Assembly (NCBI GenBank): GCA_003240775.1
Contig: QFNI01000013.1
Span: forward strand, 1-64,000
Direction of reading: 5' to 3'
From: Mesorhizobium amorphae
GTDB lineage: Bacteria; Pseudomonadota; Alphaproteobacteria; Rhizobiales; Rhizobiaceae
Length of the DNA stretch: 64,000 bases
The notes beneath the pieces are model-generated. The model saw nothing but the letters and a program-made list of their open reading frames with translations. It did not search any database and was not told the DNA's origin. Shown here piece after piece: positions 60,281-64,000 of the stretch. Every line of letters starts with the position of its first letter. Within the stretch, counting starts at the first letter, position 1. Made by a program: the position numbers and the translations under genes.

Positions 60281-61180
60281 TCACGCCAAGGCGAGCGCCT
60301 CGGGCTCGTCGAGACGGGCGCGCAGCCATCGCGCAAACGCGTCGAGCACGGGATTGCCGGCCTTGGCGTGGTCGCAGACCAGGAAATAAGAGCGCGGCGA
60401 CTTGATCGCGAGGTCGAAGGGCTTCACGAGCCGCCCCTCGTGAAGCGCCTTGCGGCTGGTCAGCTCGTCGCCCATCGCGATGCCCTGGCCGGCCACGGCG
60501 GCCGAAAAGGCGAGGTTCATGTCGGAGAAATAGATGCCGCCGGCGGGATCGGGGTTGTCGACCTTGGCGAGCGCGAGCCAGCGCGCCCAGTCGGCGGTGT
60601 CGTCGAGGTGGAGAAGATCGGCGCGCAGCACGTCCGCGGGGCGCTGGAGCCCGCCCAGCCGGTTGAGCAGGCTCGGCGCGCAGAGCGGCGTGAACGCCAC
60701 CTCGCAGAGCGGCTCCACGGCCTTGTTCTCCCAGGCCCCGTCGCCATAGGCGATGAAGGCGTCGGCGGCCTGGTCGGACACGTCGTCCAGGCGGCGCGGG
60801 GTGAGAACCGAAAGCGAGACGCCGGGGTGGAGCCTGCCGAACTCGGCGATGCGCGGGCAGAGCCAGAGCGAGGCGAAGCCCGGCGTGCACGAGATGGCAA
60901 ACGAGCCGCTCAGCCCCCTGCCCTCGTTGCGTTCGCCCGCAGACGCAAGAAGCGCAAGCGCCTTGGCCGTCTGGTGGGCGTAGCGCCTCCCCTGCGGCGT
61001 CAGCTCCACGCCTTTTCCGGCGCGGCGCAGGATGGCGAAGCCCAATTCGCGCTCGAGCAGGCGAAGCTGGTGGCTGATCGCCGAGCGCGTGAGGTGCAAT
61101 TCATCGGCCGCGCGCCACACGCTGCCGTGGCGCGCGAAGCTGTCGAGCGCGCGCAAGGCCTGTGTCGAGGGAACCCACAT
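60281..61180 (-). CDS. LysR-family transcriptional regulator (GcvA-like)
   Basis: A 299-residue regulator. The DNA-binding region is ALDSFARHGSVWRAADELHLTRSAISHQLRLLE, and the effector domain has the GcvA-group pattern (LTPQGRRYA; FAISCTPGFASLWLCPRIAEF; PLCAPSLLNRL). The ATG at 61180 has GGAGA six nt upstream. It lies between the importer operon (same strand, 90-nt gap) and the divergent amidohydrolase gene, so it may control both. Confidence 0.9.
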   Translation of the reverse strand: MWVPSTQALRALDSFARHGSVWRAADELHLTRSAISHQLRLLERELGFAILRRAGKGVELTPQGRRYAHQTAKALALLASAGERNEGRGLSGSFAISCTPGFASLWLCPRIAEFGRLHPGVSLSVLTPRRLDDVSDQAADAFIAYGDGAWENKAVEPLCEVAFTPLCAPSLLNRLGGLQRPADVLRADLLHLDDTADWARWLALAKVDNPDPAGGIYFSDMNLAFSAAVAGQGIAMGDELTSRKALHEGRLVKPFDLAIKSPRSYFLVCDHAKAGNPVLDAFARWLRARLDEPEALALA

Positions 61181-61287
61181 CGCCGTTCTCCGCCATCGGG
61201 CGCAGCGTGCAGAGGTGAAGCGAATTTGCAAGAGGGTGCAAAAAGGATCGCTTTTCGTTCACCGGTCGATGGTGTTGGCTCGGGTCC

Positions 61288-62907
61288 ATGACACAGCATC
61301 AGCCAGCGACGAGCGCCGCGCAGGAGGCGGCGCTTGCCCATGTGGAAGCGTCGCGCGCAACGCTTTCCGAGGCGACCAGCACCATCTTCGGCTTCGGCGA
61401 GACGGCGTGGCGGGAATACCGCTCGGCCGCCTGGTATGCCGAGCGCCTGCGCGCGGAGGGTTTTTCCGTCGAAGAAGGCTCGGGCGGGATGCCGACCGCG
61501 TTCTGCGCGCACTGGACGAACCGCGCCGGAAGCAACGCCCCGGCGCCGACGGTGGGCATGTATGCCGAATATGACGGCATTCCCGGCAACTGCCAGGATG
61601 CCGCCACCACGCGCCGCCCGCGCCTCGGCCTGTCGGAACATGCGGGCGGCCACACCGACCCCCATTCGGGGCTGGGCGTGGCGGGGCTCGGCGGGCTTTT
61701 GGCGACCAAGGCCGCGATGGAGCGGCAGGGCATCGCGGGCACGCTGCGCTTCACGGGCGAGCCGGCGGAGAAGGTGCGGGGCTCCAAGCCCATCCACGCG
61801 GCCAAGGGCTATTATGACGGCTTAGCCGGGATGATCTCGTTTCATCCCTTCTACATGCTGCCGCTGTGCAACACCGCGCGCTGGGACACCCATTGCGGGG
61901 CGGCGCTCTCGATGATCCACCGCTTCGTGTGCGAACGGCCCGAAGACTGGATCGCGGGCGGGGCGACCCCGATCCCGCAGGCGCATTCGGCGGTGCGCGC
62001 GCCGGGCGCGGGCGACGCGCTGATGCTCGCCCAACTGCACGCCAAGGCGCTGCGCGACGCGATGCTGCCCCACCAGGGCGGCTGGTCGATCTCGGAAGCG
62101 GTGCTCGTCGCCCCGCAGGCAACGGCCGACAACCTGCCGGCGGGGCTGGCCGAGATCCAGTTCATGATCCGCGCGCCGACGCTTGCGCAGGCCGAGCAGG
62201 CATCCGCCATGCTCGACCGCATCGGCGAGAACGCGGCGGCGCTGACGGGCTGCCGCTGGGAGCGCTTCTGGGTGTCGAAGTCGCGGCCGGGGCTCGCCAA
62301 CCACGCGATGGCGGGTTTTGCCTGGGAAGCGCTGCAACGCGTCGGCCCGCCGCGCTGGGACGAAGCCGCCAAGGCCGTCGCGCGCGAGGTGCAGCGCAAC
62401 GCCTGGGGCGCGGACACGCCAGAACCCTTGATCGCGGAATGCGAGCGACTGATCGCCCCTTGGGACGCGGAAGCCGCCTTGCGGCGCGACCTGCCGCCCT
62501 CACAGACCCATTCCACCTCGGACGATTACACCGAGATGTGCTGGCACGCGCCCACCGCGCGGTTCTACGTGGCGAGGCCCGCGCTGCGCTCGCCCGACGG
62601 GCGGCCGGCACCCGCCTGGGCGATGAACGCGCTGGGCGGCATTCCCGCGACCATCGACCCGATGGTGGAGACGGCCGCGGGCGCCATCGCACTCATCGCA
62701 TTGCGGCTGCTGGAAGACGCCGCCGCGCGGGATGCGGCAGGCGACGAGTTTTCCCGCCGCACGGGCGGCGGCGTGGGCGGTTCCGAATGGATCGCCCCGC
62801 TGTGCGACTACGAGCCGCCCATCCACTTCCGCTGGCCCGAATACGTCTCCACCCCGCGCGGACGCGACTGGTGGATCCCCACGCCCCCACAAGGACCGAG
62901 CCCATGA
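61288..62907 (+). CDS. M20D-type amidohydrolase (AbgB-like)
   Basis: A 539-residue metal-dependent amidohydrolase. Probable metal-site segments are MYAEYDGIPGNC, GLSEHAGGHTDPHSGLGV, FTGEPAEKVRGSKPIHAAKG and PPSQTHSTSDD; the central part (ALRDAMLPHQGGWSISEAV) is the usual dimerisation insert. Such enzymes cut amide bonds of acylated amino acids or aminobenzoyl-glutamate. It overlaps the next gene by 4 nt and is divergent from the LysR gene. Length (usually about 450-480) is on the long side owing to a C-terminal extension. Confidence 0.85.
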   Translation: MTQHQPATSAAQEAALAHVEASRATLSEATSTIFGFGETAWREYRSAAWYAERLRAEGFSVEEGSGGMPTAFCAHWTNRAGSNAPAPTVGMYAEYDGIPGNCQDAATTRRPRLGLSEHAGGHTDPHSGLGVAGLGGLLATKAAMERQGIAGTLRFTGEPAEKVRGSKPIHAAKGYYDGLAGMISFHPFYMLPLCNTARWDTHCGAALSMIHRFVCERPEDWIAGGATPIPQAHSAVRAPGAGDALMLAQLHAKALRDAMLPHQGGWSISEAVLVAPQATADNLPAGLAEIQFMIRAPTLAQAEQASAMLDRIGENAAALTGCRWERFWVSKSRPGLANHAMAGFAWEALQRVGPPRWDEAAKAVAREVQRNAWGADTPEPLIAECERLIAPWDAEAALRRDLPPSQTHSTSDDYTEMCWHAPTARFYVARPALRSPDGRPAPAWAMNALGGIPATIDPMVETAAGAIALIALRLLEDAAARDAAGDEFSRRTGGGVGGSEWIAPLCDYEPPIHFRWPEYVSTPRGRDWWIPTPPQGPSP

Positions 62908-63833
62908 TGCAGGCAGCCTTCTCTTCTTCCGAGCCCTTTTCGCTGCGCCGCCGCAAGGAAGGCGGCGGCACCGCGCCGCTCACGGACTGGGGCTTCCGCA
63001 ACGAGACGGACGCGCTGACCGACGTGCTCCTGGGCTCGCCCGCGCATCTCAAGCACCTGGCGACCTCCTCGCTGTCGCGCCACCACCTGCGGACCGCGCC
63101 CTGCAACATCCAGGTGGCGCAGGCCCAGCACAAGGAGTTGGTTTCGGCCTACGAGCATTTCGGGGTCACCGTTCATTTCCACGAGCCTTCGCCCGAACTG
63201 CCCATGCAGGTCTATGCGCGCGATTCATCGGTGATGACGCCGCTCGGGCCCTTCATCACGGCGATGGCCAACTGGTGGCGGCGCGGCGAGAACTATGCGG
63301 CCATCCGCACCTATGAGGCGCTGGGCCTGCCGCTCTACGACATGGTGACGGCGGGCACTTTCGAGGGCGGCGACTTCGACGTGATCGAGGAAGGCGTGGT
63401 GCTGATCGGCTGCGGCGGCGCGCGCACGCAGGAAGAAGGCGCCCGCCAGGTGCAGAGCTGGTTCGAGGCGGAGGGCTGGGAAACGCGGCTCGCCTTCATC
63501 GACGAGTATTACGTGCATATCGACCTGATGGTGGTGCCGATCGCGCCCAAGCTCACCGCCGTCTGCCTCGATTCCACCGATCCCGCGATCGTGCAGTGGC
63601 TGAAGGGCAAGGGCCACGAGATCATCGACGTGCCGTTCCGCGACACGATGGCTCTGGGCTGCAACTTCATGTCGCTCGGCCGCGACCGGGTGATCGCGCC
63701 GGCCGTCAGCCAGAAGCTGATCGGCGAGTTGCGCGCGCGCGGCTTCGAGGTGGCGGCGCTCGACATGAGCGAGATCTCGAAGACGGGCGGCGGCATCCAC
63801 TGCATGGCGCAGGCGCTGCGCCGCGAGAAGTAG
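62904..63833 (+). CDS. Guanidino-group hydrolase of the DDAH/arginine deiminase fold
   Basis: A 309-residue protein of the pentein superfamily. Catalytic residues are placed as expected: E154/D157 in FEGGDFDV, H205 in YYVHIDLMV and the nucleophile C300 in GGGIHCMAQAL. An Arg-Asp pair (ARDSSVMTPLG) is in the substrate-binding position. The family hydrolyses or transfers guanidino groups of arginine, methylarginines or similar compounds, giving citrulline-type products. The ATG at 62904 overlaps the amidohydrolase stop; one at 62907 is nearly equivalent. Linked with a polyamine-type importer, it suggests use of a guanidino compound. Confidence 0.87.
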   Translation: MMQAAFSSSEPFSLRRRKEGGGTAPLTDWGFRNETDALTDVLLGSPAHLKHLATSSLSRHHLRTAPCNIQVAQAQHKELVSAYEHFGVTVHFHEPSPELPMQVYARDSSVMTPLGPFITAMANWWRRGENYAAIRTYEALGLPLYDMVTAGTFEGGDFDVIEEGVVLIGCGGARTQEEGARQVQSWFEAEGWETRLAFIDEYYVHIDLMVVPIAPKLTAVCLDSTDPAIVQWLKGKGHEIIDVPFRDTMALGCNFMSLGRDRVIAPAVSQKLIGELRARGFEVAALDMSEISKTGGGIHCMAQALRREK

Positions 63834-63862
63834 GGCTCGGGGCCCTTCCAGCGAGAGGGCTA

Positions 63863-63886
63863 AGCGGTTTTGCTGGAGATGCTTTA
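63863..63886. repeat. Partial copy of the 44-bp palindromic repeat
   Basis: AAGCGGTTTTGCTGGAGATGC resembles the right half of the repeats at 56.2-56.3 kb. It again ends at a TAA stop codon, here of the following leftward gene, so the association with gene ends is seen twice. Confidence 0.5.
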
Positions 63887-64000
63887 AGCGCCCGAGCCGC
63901 CGAAGCCGCGCAGGCGTTCTGGCAAGAGCCGGATCGTCGCCTCGTCGGCATTGGCGAAGGCGAGCCGGATGTGGTGTTCCTGGCGGGGGCCGAAGAAGCC
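63884..64000 (-). CDS. Aminotransferase, C-terminal fragment (cut by window edge)
   Basis: Only the last 38 codons are inside the window. They read GPRQEHHIRLAFANADEATI then RLLPERLRGF, matching the C-terminus of class I/II aminotransferases such as aspartate or aromatic aminotransferase. The main PLP-binding part lies outside, so the assignment is tentative. Confidence 0.65.
   Translation of the reverse strand, partial: GFFGPRQEHHIRLAFANADEATIRLLPERLRGFGGSGA

Noticed and set aside
1..64000. Mobile elements, prophage, tRNA or rRNA genes
   Set aside because: No transposase, integrase, phage or RNA-gene signature was seen on either strand, and composition looks even, so no transfer boundary could be supported.

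Overview
The window is high-GC, densely packed DNA with short intergenic gaps and long runs of overlapping ABC-transporter operons. Gene content points to an alphaproteobacterium of the order Hyphomicrobiales (Rhizobiales), possibly Phyllobacteriaceae-like: a urea ABC transporter, an MrpA-MrpB fusion antiporter of the rhizobial Pha type, rhizobial-style palindromic intergenic repeats and many solute-binding-protein operons. I saw no rRNA, tRNA, CRISPR array, phage or insertion-sequence gene.

Layout. (1) 1-4.2 kb, minus strand: urtA-urtB-urtC (urtC cut by the window edge). A near-perfect sigma-54 promoter precedes urtA, and a long hairpin lies between urtA and urtB. (2) 4.4-24.6 kb, minus strand: an almost unbroken array of 16 genes. 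In transcription order these are livH, livM, livG, a LivF-type ATPase fused to a Tm-1-like domain, a TIM-barrel 'PEP hydrolase' family gene, a flotillin-like SPFH protein with 44-residue repeats, two SRPBCC paralogues, a molybdenum hydroxylase (FAD subunit, 2Fe-2S subunit, and a large subunit split into two genes), MoxR ATPase and VWA maturation genes, an amidohydrolase, an SMP-30/isochorismatase-type fusion, and an Fe-S flavoprotein of the Old Yellow Enzyme/demethylase family. It looks like an import-plus-catabolism island for an unknown, probably heterocyclic or N-alkylated, substrate. It is the most interesting part of the window. (3) 24.8-29.1 kb: a PLP enzyme, an AraC regulator, a LivK-type binding protein that probably serves livHMGF, and a glyoxalase-fold protein.

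(4) 29.2-38.2 kb: a ribose/galactose-type ABC importer, a FadR-type regulator, an altronate-dehydratase-family enzyme, an aldo/keto reductase and a short-chain dehydrogenase. Four copies of a degenerate palindrome, GTTAYAYTARTRTAAC, sit in their promoter regions, so these genes probably form one sugar/uronate regulon. (5) 38.3-45.5 kb: an operon with an aldehyde dehydrogenase, a second sugar ABC importer, KduI, KduD and a KdgF-like cupin for unsaturated uronates from pectin or similar polymers, with a divergent GntR regulator. (6) 45.5-49.8 kb: a secreted alpha/beta hydrolase, a LysR regulator, a LuxR-type regulator fused to a hydrolase domain that has lost its catalytic residues, and a LysE exporter. 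(7) 49.9-55.9 kb: a six-gene group-2 Mrp Na+/H+ antiporter operon. (8) 56.2-64 kb: two tandem 44-bp palindromic repeats, a spermidine/putrescine-type ABC importer, a LysR regulator, an M20-type amidohydrolase, a guanidino-group hydrolase of the DDAH/arginine deiminase fold, and the C-terminal end of an aminotransferase.

All functions are read from sequence motifs and family resemblance. No database search was possible, so substrates remain inferences.
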